Assembly (NCBI GenBank): GCA_905208635.1
Contig: CAJLPX010000008.1
Coordinates: forward strand, 1 to 64,000
Length of the DNA stretch: 64,000 nt
Direction: 5' to 3'
Source: an uncultured Collinsella sp.
Lineage (GTDB): Bacteria > Actinomycetota > Coriobacteriia > Coriobacteriales > Coriobacteriaceae
The position numbers and the translations under genes were made by a program. Below the pieces are notes generated by a model, which searched no databases, had not been told where the DNA came from, and saw only the letters and a program-made list of their open reading frames with translations. Of the stretch, positions 16,789-25,377 are shown piece by piece (position 1 is the stretch's first letter; the number at the start of each line of letters is the position of its first letter).

Positions 16789-16806
16789 AGTCATAGGAAA
16801 AATCAA

Positions 16807-17991
16807 TTACAGATGGACATCGGGATCGAGCATTTGAGCACTCACGCGCATGGATGACGCCAGGTTTTGGAACGTTTCCAAACGCAGACTGTCGATCTGC
16901 CCGGCGTCCTCGGCCTCGCGAACGGCGCAACCCGGCTCATGGGTATGCGTGCAATCGCCAAACCGGCACGCGCGCGATGCCTCGACAATCTCGGGGAAGG
17001 CGCGCGCCAGACCCCGCTCGTGACCCACGAGCGGTAAGCTGCGCAGGCCCGGGGCATCGGCGATCACGCCGGCGTCGCCCGGCAGCGCTACCATCACGCG
17101 CGCGACGGTAGTGTGACGGCCCTGGTCGTCGCGTTCGCGCACACCGCCGGTCGCCAACGTATCGTGGCCCAGCAGCGCATTGAGCAGCGTCGACTTGCCG
17201 GCACCCGACTCGCCCAGAATCATGGCGCAGCTCCCGGCAGGCACGCAGGCACGGACCTCGTCCAGGCCGCGGCCCTCGGCAGAGGACGTCACGATCACGC
17301 GCACGTCCGGACCCACCAGGCGGCGCACGCGGTCTAGATCGCGCTCGAGCTCCCCGGCATCGCAGCGGTCAGCTTTGGTGAGTACCACCACCGGTTCGGC
17401 ATCGCAGTCGAGCGCCAACACCAGCGAGCGCGCCACGCGGTCGAGCAGCACCTCGCCGGCACCGAGCGCCTGCACGATCAGCACGCTATCCACGTTGGAG
17501 CAGAGCACCTGACGCTCACCGCGAGCGCGTCCGCGCCAGCGCTCAAAACTCGTACGGCGCGGCAGCACGCACTCAATCACGCCCATATCGTGCCCGGGAG
17601 CGCGGCGCACCGCCACACGGTCGCCCACGGCAGGCAGCAGGACCTCATCCTCGCCGCGCGACTTGGCAAACCCCACGGCATGCTCGGCACGAAACGTGTC
17701 ATCGGCAGTCGCCACCAGCGGAAACCCGCGGTCCAGGCGCACCACGGCGCCAAGCTGCATCTGCTCGGGCTCCTCGGCATGTGCGCAGAAATCATCAAAG
17801 GCAGCCTGCTGAGCTTCATCGACCGGCAGGTCATCAAACGCCGGAACATCCTGCAGCGCGTCAAGCCCCGGTACACTCGCCAGCAACTCCTCAGCAGATG
17901 CAGGGGGTTCGGTCGCGAGCTTCCGACGACGATCACGCTTAGCCCGCGCCCCCGTCGTCTTTTTCTTCGCCTTAGCCTTAGCCTTAGCCAC
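16807..17991 (-). CDS. rsgA: Ribosome small subunit-dependent GTPase RsgA
   Basis: About 394 residues. It is a circularly permuted GTPase that checks the maturing 30S subunit. The G motifs appear in permuted order: LTKADRCD (G4), GESGAGKS (G1) and DAPGLR (G3). A C-terminal zinc site is formed by CRFGDCTHTHEPGC. The long Lys/Arg-rich N-terminus (KAKAKAKKKTTGARAKRDRRRK) is an RNA-binding-like tail. The GTG at 17991 is preferred, with GGGAGG 5 nt upstream. The frame is open back to 18081 through a hairpin. Confidence 0.95.
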   Translation of the reverse strand: MAKAKAKAKKKTTGARAKRDRRRKLATEPPASAEELLASVPGLDALQDVPAFDDLPVDEAQQAAFDDFCAHAEEPEQMQLGAVVRLDRGFPLVATADDTFRAEHAVGFAKSRGEDEVLLPAVGDRVAVRRAPGHDMGVIECVLPRRTSFERWRGRARGERQVLCSNVDSVLIVQALGAGEVLLDRVARSLVLALDCDAEPVVVLTKADRCDAGELERDLDRVRRLVGPDVRVIVTSSAEGRGLDEVRACVPAGSCAMILGESGAGKSTLLNALLGHDTLATGGVRERDDQGRHTTVARVMVALPGDAGVIADAPGLRSLPLVGHERGLARAFPEIVEASRACRFGDCTHTHEPGCAVREAEDAGQIDSLRLETFQNLASSMRVSAQMLDPDVHL

Positions 17992-18045
17992 AAACGCCTC
18001 CCAGCACCAAAAATCACAACTGAGCAGGTATTTTCCCACAAAAAA

Positions 18046-18075
18046 GAGTCGGTCGAGCAAATGCTCGACCGACTC
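18046..18075 (-). terminator. Palindrome with U-tract upstream of rsgA, copy A
   Basis: A 14-bp perfect stem (18046-18059 and 18062-18075) followed on the minus strand by UUUUUUG, as in an intrinsic terminator. It belongs to a tandemly duplicated unit with copy B at 18184-18211 and probably ends transcription arriving from the ATPase gene or from a small RNA. Confidence 0.7.
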
Positions 18076-18174
18076 ACACACTTTCCCTCAGCCTTTATCA
18101 TCCACACGGGAGAAAAGTCAGCAACGTCACCGCAGGGCCCGCCCGCCGAGAGGGGTTTCCAAAGGGCACATCCT
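18076..18174. repeat. Diverged tandem repeat unit A
   Basis: This sequence resembles 18212-18310: both contain CTTTCCCTCAGCC, a variant of TCATCCNCNCGGGAGAAAAG, and a CGNAGGGCCC word, at an offset of about 137 bp. Its right end (18137-18170) matches the left arm of the hairpin element at 28309-28345 and then stops, so it looks like a truncated copy. Confidence 0.65.
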
Positions 18175-18183
18175 TTATTCAAA

Positions 18184-18211
18184 ACGAGCGGCCGAGCAAT
18201 TGCTCGGCCGC
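18184..18211 (-). terminator. Palindrome downstream of the P-type ATPase, copy B
   Basis: A 12-bp perfect stem GAGCGGCCGAGC/GCTCGGCCGCTC with loop AATT. On the minus strand it is followed by GUUUUGAAU, a weaker U-tract than copy A. It lies about 160 nt after the ATPase stop. Confidence 0.55.
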
Positions 18212-18273
18212 TCACCTTCTTTCCCTCAGCCCTTTTTCATCCGCGCGGGAGAAAAGCCAGTAAGGATACCGTA

Positions 18274-18362
18274 GGGCCCACCCTGGGAGTGTTTTCTTCT
18301 GAGCGATCCCGCAGCGCGAAGCGCGAGGACCAGCGAAGAAGAAAACACGCAGGGGCGGGCCC
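18274..18362 (-). repeat. Long 3'-UTR hairpin element after the P-type ATPase
   Basis: Outer arms 18274-18285 and 18350-18362 (imperfect), inner arms GTGTTTTCTTC (18289-18299) and GAAGAAAACAC (18338-18348, perfect). The apical core reads ATCCCGCAGC-GCGAAG-GCGAGGAC. The same core and layout occur at 28309-28403. Both elements start 12 nt after a stop codon on the same strand. Confidence 0.75.
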
Positions 18363-18374
18363 GGACAGGTTAAC

Positions 18375-21056
18375 TTACTCCTTCTCGACCGCGCGCATGA
18401 TCGCCTTGTAGATCTCCATCAGCGGGATGATCAGGAAGGCCAGGCCCAGGGCAGCGACAACGCCCTTGAGCTCAAGCGTCACGGGGCCAAAGAACATCTC
18501 GGCAAGCGTCGGCTGCACGGTCACGATCACCGTCAGCACCAGTGCCAGCGCGGCGGAAGCCCACAGCCACTTGTTCTGCTTCTTCATGGTGAACAGCGAC
18601 GCACGACGGCTGCGCATATTGAAGCAGTGGAAAATCTCGACCATGTTGAGCGTGATGAACGCCATCATCACGCCTTCCTCGTCGGCATTGCCGGCGATCA
18701 TATCGGCGATGTGGATGTAGCCCATGTCAAAGTACACGCCCACAAAGAAGCTCGCCAGCACCAGCGCGGTGATGATTAGGCCCTGGACCACGCAGTCCAG
18801 ACCCATATGTCCGGCAAAGACACCGTCCTTGGCGTTGCGCGGCTTGCGCTTCATGATGTCGCCCTCGGCATCCTCCATGCCCAGCGCAAGCGCGGGGAAG
18901 CAGTCGGTGACCAGGTTCACCCACAGCAGCTGCACCGGCTGGAAGATGGTAAAGCCGATGAGCGTGGCGATAAACACCGAGAACACCTCGGCAAGGTTGG
19001 CCGAAAGCAGGAACTGGATGACCTTGCGGATGTTGTCGTAGATGCGACGACCCTCTTCGCAGGCGCCGATGATGGTAGCGAAGTTGTCATCGGCAAGTAC
19101 CATGTCGGCGACGTTCTTGGTGACGTCGGTACCGGTGATGCCCATACCAACGCCAATGTCGGCGCGCTTGATGGACGGGGCGTCGTTGACGCCATCGCCC
19201 GTCATGGCCACGATCTGGTCGCGCGACTTCCAAGCCTCAACGATGCGGGTCTTGTGCTCGGGCTGGACACGGGCGTACACGCCGTAGTTCTCGATGTGCG
19301 CGTCGAGCTCCTCGTCGCTCATGCGATCGAGGTCGGCACCGGTGATGGCTTGGCCGCGATCGGCGACGATGCCCAGCTGCTTGGCGATGGCCACGGCGGT
19401 GTCGATGTGGTCGCCCGTGATCATGACGGTGCGGATACCGGCGTCGTGCGCCTCGTGGATAGCGTCGGCCACCTCGGGACGGACCGGGTCGATCATGCCG
19501 GACAGGCCACAGAAGACCAGGTCATGCTCGAGCGCAGCGGGGCTGCAGTCGTCGGGAACCTCGGTGTAGGTGCGGCTTGCCAGCGCCAGTACGCGCAGGG
19601 CCTCGTCGGCCATGGCCTTGTTGGCCGCCACGAGCTCGGCGCGGCGCTCCTCGGTCAGGGGGACGACCTTATCGCCCTCGTAGATATGGGTGCACAGGCC
19701 GATCACCACGTCGGGCGCACCCTTGGTGTACTGCTCGTACTCGCCATCCAGGGTCTCGACGACCACGGACATCATCTTGCGGCCCGAGTCAAACGGGGCC
19801 TCGCCCACGCGCGGATGCTCGGCAGTCAGGCCAGTGAGGCCCGCCTTGCCGGCGTCGTTGACGAGCGCGCACTCAGTCGGCTCGCCCACGGCCTCGCCCA
19901 GCTCCTCGTCCCACTGAGCATCGGAGCACAGCGCCATGCCGGCCAGGAACTTCTCCTTGGGCGCAGCGAGCTCGTGCTTGACGACGGTCATCTTGTTTTG
20001 GGTAAGGGTACCGGTCTTGTCGGAGCAGATGGTCTGCGTGCAGCCGAGAGTCTCGACGGCAGAGAGCTTGCGGATGATTGCCTGGCGCTTAGCCATCTTG
20101 GTCACGCCAAGCGATAGCACGATGGTCACGACGGCGACCAGGCCCTCGGGGATGGCAGCGACGGCGAGCGAGACGGCGACCATAAAGGTATCGAGCAGGG
20201 CGGTCGGGTCGGTAAGAACGTTGCCCACGCCGTGGCGGATGATATCAACGCCAAAGATGACGACGCAGATGACGATAACCATAATGGTAAGGATGCGGCT
20301 GAGCTCGGCGAGCTTCACTTGCAACGGCGTGAGCTCTTCCTTGGCCTCGGCCAGGGCGCCGGCGATCTTGCCCATCTCGGTGTTCATGCCGGTGCCGACC
20401 ACGACGGCGCGACCACGGCCGTACACGACGGTGGAGCCCATATAGCACATGTTCTTACGGTCGCCGAGCGGCACGTCATCGGTGCCCGCAGCGAGCTCGA
20501 TCACGTTGGCGTGCTTCTCTACGGGCACGGACTCGCCGGTGAGCGCGGCCTCTTCGATCTTCATCGTGGCGCTCTCGAGCACGCGGCAGTCGGCCGGGAC
20601 GGAGTCGCCCGCCTCGAGCATGATCACGTCGCCGGGCACGAGCTCGGCGCTCGGCAGGTGCACGAGCTTGCCGTCGCGCAGCACCTTGGACTGCGCCGCA
20701 CTCATCTCCTGCAGGGCCTCGAGGGCCTCCTCGCTCTTGGCTTCCTGGACCACGCCCAGCACCGAGTTGACGATAACGACGAACATGATGATGGCAACAT
20801 CGGCAAAGTCGGGCTCGCCCTTGACCATGCCCGTGAGCGCACTGATGACGGCGGCAACGATCAGCATGATGACCATGGGGTCGGCCATCTGCTCAAAGAA
20901 ACGCTTCCACAGCGGTGTCTTCTCGGCTTCCTCGAGCTTGTTAGGGCCTGTCTTGGCGAGGCGCGAAGACGCCTCGTCGTTGCTCAGGCCGAGGTTCTCA
21001 TCGACACCTTGGTCGCTGAGCACCTCCGCCGCGGCGGACAGGTATTCCTTTTGCAT
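18375..21056 (-). CDS. P-type cation-translocating ATPase, Ca2+ type (PacL-like)
   Basis: 893 residues, a typical P2-type ATPase. The actuator loop LTGESVPVEK and the phosphorylation motif DKTGTLTQNK are intact, as are TGDHIDTA, the hinge MTGDGVNDAPSIKRADIG, and about ten hydrophobic segments including LLWVNLVTDCFPALALGMED. It probably exports Ca2+ across the membrane. Mg2+ or Mn2+ cannot be excluded from sequence. The ATG has AGGAGGGG 9 nt upstream, inside a hairpin that would hide it (21067-21120). A single gene flanked by non-coding structure. Confidence 0.93.
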   Translation of the reverse strand: MQKEYLSAAAEVLSDQGVDENLGLSNDEASSRLAKTGPNKLEEAEKTPLWKRFFEQMADPMVIMLIVAAVISALTGMVKGEPDFADVAIIMFVVIVNSVLGVVQEAKSEEALEALQEMSAAQSKVLRDGKLVHLPSAELVPGDVIMLEAGDSVPADCRVLESATMKIEEAALTGESVPVEKHANVIELAAGTDDVPLGDRKNMCYMGSTVVYGRGRAVVVGTGMNTEMGKIAGALAEAKEELTPLQVKLAELSRILTIMVIVICVVIFGVDIIRHGVGNVLTDPTALLDTFMVAVSLAVAAIPEGLVAVVTIVLSLGVTKMAKRQAIIRKLSAVETLGCTQTICSDKTGTLTQNKMTVVKHELAAPKEKFLAGMALCSDAQWDEELGEAVGEPTECALVNDAGKAGLTGLTAEHPRVGEAPFDSGRKMMSVVVETLDGEYEQYTKGAPDVVIGLCTHIYEGDKVVPLTEERRAELVAANKAMADEALRVLALASRTYTEVPDDCSPAALEHDLVFCGLSGMIDPVRPEVADAIHEAHDAGIRTVMITGDHIDTAVAIAKQLGIVADRGQAITGADLDRMSDEELDAHIENYGVYARVQPEHKTRIVEAWKSRDQIVAMTGDGVNDAPSIKRADIGVGMGITGTDVTKNVADMVLADDNFATIIGACEEGRRIYDNIRKVIQFLLSANLAEVFSVFIATLIGFTIFQPVQLLWVNLVTDCFPALALGMEDAEGDIMKRKPRNAKDGVFAGHMGLDCVVQGLIITALVLASFFVGVYFDMGYIHIADMIAGNADEEGVMMAFITLNMVEIFHCFNMRSRRASLFTMKKQNKWLWASAALALVLTVIVTVQPTLAEMFFGPVTLELKGVVAALGLAFLIIPLMEIYKAIMRAVEKE

Positions 21057-21061
21057 ATAGA

Positions 21062-21120
21062 GTCCCCTCCTGGGATTCGGGCCACTCAGCAGATTGATGC
21101 CCGATCATAATTCCCAGGAG
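21062..21120 (-). promoter_or_regulatory. Leader hairpin sequestering the ATPase ribosome-binding site
   Basis: Arms CTCCTGGGA (21067-21075) with TCCCAGGAG (21112-21120) and CGGGC (21078-21082) with GCCCG (21099-21103) would pair in the mRNA. The Shine-Dalgarno AGGAGGGGA lies at 21062-21070, partly within the stem. This could regulate translation, but no known riboswitch consensus was recognised. Confidence 0.55.
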
Positions 21121-21498
21121 AAGGGCAAGGGCTCATCAAGGCTGCCGTGCTGAGCGGCAGTTGATAGTGGAGCTATGGTACCCCAAAGCGACGCGTCTAG
21201 CCAAAACAATCGGTTTGGAAATATGGTCCGCACGCAACGGTGCAGACCGTGTGATGCTCAACATTGGTAAAACGTTTTTTCTTCGGCACATCGCCAAACT
21301 GACATATCTCCCAGATAGCAGCGGTTGGAGTGGTTGGTAAAGATTTTTCATATACCGTTTTTCCCGCAAAAAATGAACTTCCATTTCGGCATACGGTCGA
21401 TTTTTTGGGGTATTCGGTCGGCATTTCGTTATAATCATCTCGGTTTTATTTCTTATGGTTTATCTATCAGCGCAAGACGATGTCAGATGGAGGTCTGA
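21121..21498 (+). promoter_or_regulatory. Intergenic region and promoter of pyk
   Basis: A 378-bp, relatively AT-rich stretch without a credible ORF. A perfect -10 TATAAT stands at 21430-21435, about 64 nt before the pyk ATG, with only a weak T/G-rich -35. A GGAGG ribosome site lies just upstream of the start. Nothing else specific was seen. Confidence 0.5.
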
Positions 21499-22959
21499 AT
21501 GTACAAGCGCACTAAGATTGTATGCACCATGGGTCCCGCCTGCGATAGCGACGAGACCATCCGCGAGATGATCAAGGCGGGCATGAACGTCGCCCGTTTT
21601 AACTTCTCGCACGGCTCCTACGACGAGCACCACGGTCGCATCGAGCGCGTCCGCCGTATTTCCAAGGAGCTCGGTCTGCCCGTCGGCATCCTGCTCGACA
21701 CCAAGGGCCCCGAGGTCCGCACCGGCCTTCTGGTCGACGGCAAGAAGGTTGCCGTCAAGACCGGCGATAAAATCGTCGTCACCGCTCAGCCCACGTCCGA
21801 GGATTTCCACGGCACCTCTGAGCACATCTCCCTCGACTACCTGGCTCTGCCCTCCGAGGTCGAGAAGGGCTCCCTTATCCTGATCGATGACGGCCTGGTT
21901 GCCCTCGAGGTCGAGTCCGTCAGCGGCCAGGACATGACCTGCGTCGTTAAGAACGACGGCCTGATCGGCGAGCGCAAGGGCGTCAACATGCCCAACGTCA
22001 ACATCTCGCTGCCCGCTATCACCGAGCGCGATCGTCAGGACATCCTCTTTGGCCTGACCGAGAACATCGACTACATCGCCGCTTCCTTCATCCGTGACGG
22101 CGAGTCCGTCCGCGGCATCCGCAAGCTTTGCCGCGAGAACGGTGGCGAGCACGTGACGATCTTCCCGAAGATCGAGTGCGCCCTGGGCGTCGAGAACTTC
22201 GACGAGATCCTCGAGGCTTCCGACGGCATCATGGTCGCCCGTGGCGACCTGGGCATCGAGATCAAGCCCGAGCTCGTTCCGCACATCCAGAAGGAGATCA
22301 TCGCCAAGTGCAACGCGGCCTACAAGCCCGTTATCACCGCTACGCAGATGCTCGACTCCATGCAGCAGAACCCGCGCCCGACGCGCGCCGAGGTTGCCGA
22401 CGTTGCTAACGCCATTTACGACGGCACCGACGCCGTTATGCTCTCTGGCGAGTCCGCTGCCGGTAAGTACCCGGTCGAGGCCGTTAAGATGCAGGCCAGC
22501 ATTGCTCTCGAGACCGAGAAGTACCTCCCGGCCCACGCTCCGCTCGAGGTTCCGGCCGACGCTCACGGCACCCGCGTCGTCAACAACGTTGTGGGTATGT
22601 CCGCTGTGAACATGGCCACCACCGTTGGCGCCAAGTGCATCACCGTGCCGACGACCACCGGTCGTACCGCACGCCTGATCTCGCACTTCCGTCCCAACAT
22701 GCCGATCTGCGCGTTCTCCCGCCACGAGTGGGCCGTCCAGCAGATGATCATGTACTGGGGCGTTATCCCGCACCAGGCCGAGATTACCCAGGGCACCGTC
22801 AACGGCACGATTGTCAAGGCAATCGAGACCGCTAAGGAGCTCGGCTACGTCGAGGCCGGCGATTTGACCGTCGCTACCGCCGGCGATCCCCGCATGAGCG
22901 TCCAGCTCGAGGACAAGGTCTCCTCGACCAACGTCGCTTACGTCGCTCAGGTGCGCTAA
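21499..22959 (+). CDS. pyk: Pyruvate kinase
   Basis: 486 residues. It catalyses the last ATP-forming step of glycolysis, phosphoenolpyruvate to pyruvate. The N-terminus KIVCTMGPACDS, the substrate loops ARFNFSHG and LDTKGPEVRTG, the catalytic region IFPKIECALGVENFDEI and the metal/PEP site MVARGDLGIE are all present. The C-terminal allosteric domain is complete and there is no extra PEP-utiliser domain. Codon use is strongly biased (C/G third positions), as expected for a highly expressed gene. Followed by a strong terminator. Confidence 0.97.
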   Translation: MYKRTKIVCTMGPACDSDETIREMIKAGMNVARFNFSHGSYDEHHGRIERVRRISKELGLPVGILLDTKGPEVRTGLLVDGKKVAVKTGDKIVVTAQPTSEDFHGTSEHISLDYLALPSEVEKGSLILIDDGLVALEVESVSGQDMTCVVKNDGLIGERKGVNMPNVNISLPAITERDRQDILFGLTENIDYIAASFIRDGESVRGIRKLCRENGGEHVTIFPKIECALGVENFDEILEASDGIMVARGDLGIEIKPELVPHIQKEIIAKCNAAYKPVITATQMLDSMQQNPRPTRAEVADVANAIYDGTDAVMLSGESAAGKYPVEAVKMQASIALETEKYLPAHAPLEVPADAHGTRVVNNVVGMSAVNMATTVGAKCITVPTTTGRTARLISHFRPNMPICAFSRHEWAVQQMIMYWGVIPHQAEITQGTVNGTIVKAIETAKELGYVEAGDLTVATAGDPRMSVQLEDKVSSTNVAYVAQVR

Positions 22960-22987
22960 ATCGCACTTGCAAGCAGATTTGCATTGC

Positions 22988-23025
22988 AAAGGGCCCGGAA
23001 GGCTTCGCCTTCCGGGCCCTTTTTC
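22988..23025 (+). terminator. Intrinsic terminator of pyk
   Basis: A perfect GC-rich stem of about 15 bp (22988-23002 with 23006/23009-23023) with a TTCG-containing loop, followed by a T-run to 23025. It lies 29 nt after the pyk stop. Confidence 0.92.
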
Positions 23026-23201
23026 TGTGTCAATGCCGGCACACGGCAAAACACGCACCCATTTCTTTACCAAAAGCGCGAAATCCACCTTTCGAGGCCC
23101 AAAAATAAAGTCCCAAGCGCTAAAAGTGTTCGCCCGATGGCGAAACCACACCTTACCCGACGCTGCTAAATCGTTTTAGCAAAAGCCAGATCGACCGCGT
23201 T

Positions 23202-23329
23202 TTCGGAAGTATGCGGCAAATTCTGAGACCTCCGAGCACACCCCGTTTTTTCGCACCAAAATGCCTGATAAACTGGCCTCAAAAGCCAGGTCTGCTCACA
23301 GGGTTCAGATTTTGCCGCATACTTCCGAA
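23202..23329. repeat. Long inverted-repeat element upstream of the nuclease-like gene
   Basis: 25-nt arms at 23202-23226 and 23305-23329 match at 24 positions. The 78-nt interior contains CCGAGCACA (23232-23240) and a small hairpin CTGGC/GCCAG. A related element with the same interior words lies at 61714-61837. No ORF of its own is supported. Confidence 0.8.
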
Positions 23330-23380
23330 TTGACGCTGGCATCGCACGGTCCAAAAGCACATTTCGACCAGGAGGATATC

Positions 23381-24454
23381 ATGGACCTGACGCTATGCGG
23401 TCAATCCGCTTTTTACTATCACCGTATCCCGCCGCAGGTATTAGGGCTTTACCCCGCCATTAGCCTTGGCAATATGGATCGCAGATGTTGCGGCCTCGGA
23501 AGTCATGCAGTTGTAAAAGACCTGCTTCACGCACCGCTTCACAGGCTTGTATTCACTCGAGTACAATCCGGGTCGCGAAGCCTGTTTAAATCGCACCTCC
23601 TGACCCAAGAGCCGCCTCCCGGGTCGTTTAGGCAAACTGAACATGGATTTGATGTCACGTCGCCCGAGTTTACGCTGCTCAGCCTTGCTACGCAGGTCTC
23701 ACGCAACCAGTTACTCATGGCTTGCCACGAGATGTGCGGCTCCTTTGCAGTGTTTAAGCCCTGCGAGCGAACGCAACAACAACTCGATGAAGCCATTTCG
23801 CTTAAGCTCATTCCACCCAACTGCGGTTGGGAGCGTGTTGTCGACACCAAGGGCAATGACACCAATTTGTGGAAGCGCCCGCCGCTCCTCAGCGCGGCGG
23901 ATATCGCCGCGTTCGCCAAGCAGGCTGCAGGCCTGCGCGGCGTTAAACAACTGCGCTGGGCGGCCGAGCACATGACGGGGCAGACCGCCTCGCCCTTCGA
24001 AGTACAGACCTCCATACTTGTCTCGCTCCCCCGCAACGAGGGCGGCATGGGTATCAACATCGCAAACAACGTGCGCATCCCACTCAGCGACGCCGCGCGC
24101 TCACTGTATGACAAAACCTGCTGCTACGCCGATATCCTCATCGAGAGCAACACCGACAGCATGGGCGTCATCTTGGAATGCCAAGGCCGCTCCGCCCACG
24201 ATGGCGAAGCCGCAAGTCTCTCCGATGCCGAGCGCACCACCGCCCTCACAAGCATGGGCTATGACGTTATCCAGATAACCTATGAGCAAATCAAAGACAC
24301 GAAGAGCTTTAACAACATCGCCGAACTCATCCATAAAAAGGCAGGGCTCCCCTACATCCCAAAGACCGATCAGGAACGCACCACCGAAGATGCCCTGCGG
24401 CGGGAGCTATTGGTCGATTGGGATGAGCTGTTCGCCGTCAAGCCGGCCAGCTAG
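23381..24454 (+). CDS. Putative PD-(D/E)XK nuclease-like protein
   Basis: 357 residues, not assigned to a named family. The N-terminal two thirds contain SPEFTLLSLATQVSRNQLL and a Cys/His-bearing segment MACHEMCGSFAV. The C-terminal part reads CYADILIESN, then GVILECQGRSAHDG and DAERTTALTSMGYDVIQIT. The order Asp, then Glu-X-Gln, then an Arg-containing helix and a beta strand fits a Vsr/DUF559-type PD-(D/E)XK fold. The ATG at 23381 has AGGAGG upstream. An isolated gene downstream of a long palindromic element. It overlaps the convergent next gene by 4 bp. Confidence 0.68.
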   Translation: MDLTLCGQSAFYYHRIPPQVLGLYPAISLGNMDRRCCGLGSHAVVKDLLHAPLHRLVFTRVQSGSRSLFKSHLLTQEPPPGSFRQTEHGFDVTSPEFTLLSLATQVSRNQLLMACHEMCGSFAVFKPCERTQQQLDEAISLKLIPPNCGWERVVDTKGNDTNLWKRPPLLSAADIAAFAKQAAGLRGVKQLRWAAEHMTGQTASPFEVQTSILVSLPRNEGGMGINIANNVRIPLSDAARSLYDKTCCYADILIESNTDSMGVILECQGRSAHDGEAASLSDAERTTALTSMGYDVIQITYEQIKDTKSFNNIAELIHKKAGLPYIPKTDQERTTEDALRRELLVDWDELFAVKPAS

Positions 24455-25299
24455 CAGCTAGCGATCAGGGGGACTGCGGGAACGTCAGAAGCAGCAACGC
24501 GAGCCGCAAATCCCGCCTCGGTCAGCTCGATGACCTCGGTAAACGTTGCATCGAAAAACTCCTCGGTTAGCAGGCGATACGGCGGATGATCGGGCTCGCC
24601 GGGGTTTTCGCGTACAATCTCGTGCATGACGCCGATAGTCTTGAGCACATATTCTTTATGGATGGGATACTGCCCAAAACGCGTCGCAGCGGTATAGAGG
24701 CGATCGGTCGCACGCGGAATGGAAACGATGCCCAGCGTCTTGCCAAACCAGTCAAAATCGCCCTGCTTTTTAATGCGGAATTCCTCGCACGGCTTGCCGC
24801 CGTGTGCTTCCAGATACTGGTTCACACGCGTGTTCCATACCGTGTCGGCCACCAGATGCGACCAGACGCCCAGCGTTAAATCGAGCAGCGACTGCGCCAC
24901 ATCTTCGGACGCAAGCGAGAACTCACAGGCGCCGGGACCGACAACCGGCTCGGCATCCCTGTAGCGCTGAGGATAGTGCACGCGGTTCAGTCGCTCGCGC
25001 TCCTCGACAATCGAGGTAGCCTCAGCAGGTTCGCCCGCGGGTGCGCCTTTAAGCAGCGGCGCCACATAGGTATCCCAGAACTCGTGCTCGCGCGGCTTAG
25101 GGATAGGCTCGGGCTTTGCAAAGTGCGTAATGCGATACGGAATGGGATCGGCGATGCCAGGGACCATATAGCCCACGAAGATATCCGGAACCACGCAGCC
25201 AAACAAAAAGGCATTGCGGTCGCGCACGCTATCGGCAAGCACGCTAGCACGTGCCAGCAAGCGCTCCGTTTGAGCGATATGAATGTTCCAACTTGGCAT
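24451..25299 (-). CDS. Zinc-dependent phospholipase C-like protein
   Basis: About 282 residues. It begins MPSWNIHIAQTERLL and has AFLFGCVVPDIFVG and LGVWSHLVADTVWN, where His and Asp residues match the pattern of the zinc-dependent phospholipase C/S1-P1-like family (Zn_dep_PLPC). No signal peptide is visible, so it is probably cytosolic and its substrate is unknown. The ATG at 25299 is favoured by GGGGGTGG upstream. An ATG at 25311 is possible. It converges on the nuclease-like gene with a 4-bp overlap. Confidence 0.72.
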   Translation of the reverse strand: MPSWNIHIAQTERLLARASVLADSVRDRNAFLFGCVVPDIFVGYMVPGIADPIPYRITHFAKPEPIPKPREHEFWDTYVAPLLKGAPAGEPAEATSIVEERERLNRVHYPQRYRDAEPVVGPGACEFSLASEDVAQSLLDLTLGVWSHLVADTVWNTRVNQYLEAHGGKPCEEFRIKKQGDFDWFGKTLGIVSIPRATDRLYTAATRFGQYPIHKEYVLKTIGVMHEIVRENPGEPDHPPYRLLTEEFFDATFTEVIELTEAGFAARVAASDVPAVPLIASC

Positions 25300-25377
25300 A
25301 GCCACCCCCATAAAACCTGGTTAACTATACCATCACGGCAGAGTCGCACAGGCGGCCATACATACCCTACGCAGCAA

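Noticed and set aside
18807..20117. 436-residue plus-strand ORF opposite the P-type ATPase
   Set aside because: No recognisable domain, composition of an antisense frame, and the ATPase motifs on the minus strand are intact.
21057..21200. Mn2+ yybP-ykoY riboswitch before the P-type ATPase
   Set aside because: The conserved loops of that class are not visible; only a simple ribosome-site hairpin is supported.
21460..23151. 563-residue minus-strand ORF opposite pyk
   Set aside because: It mirrors the codon pattern of pyk, has no ribosome site, and is His/Asp/Gly-rich in the way antisense frames of GC-rich genes are.
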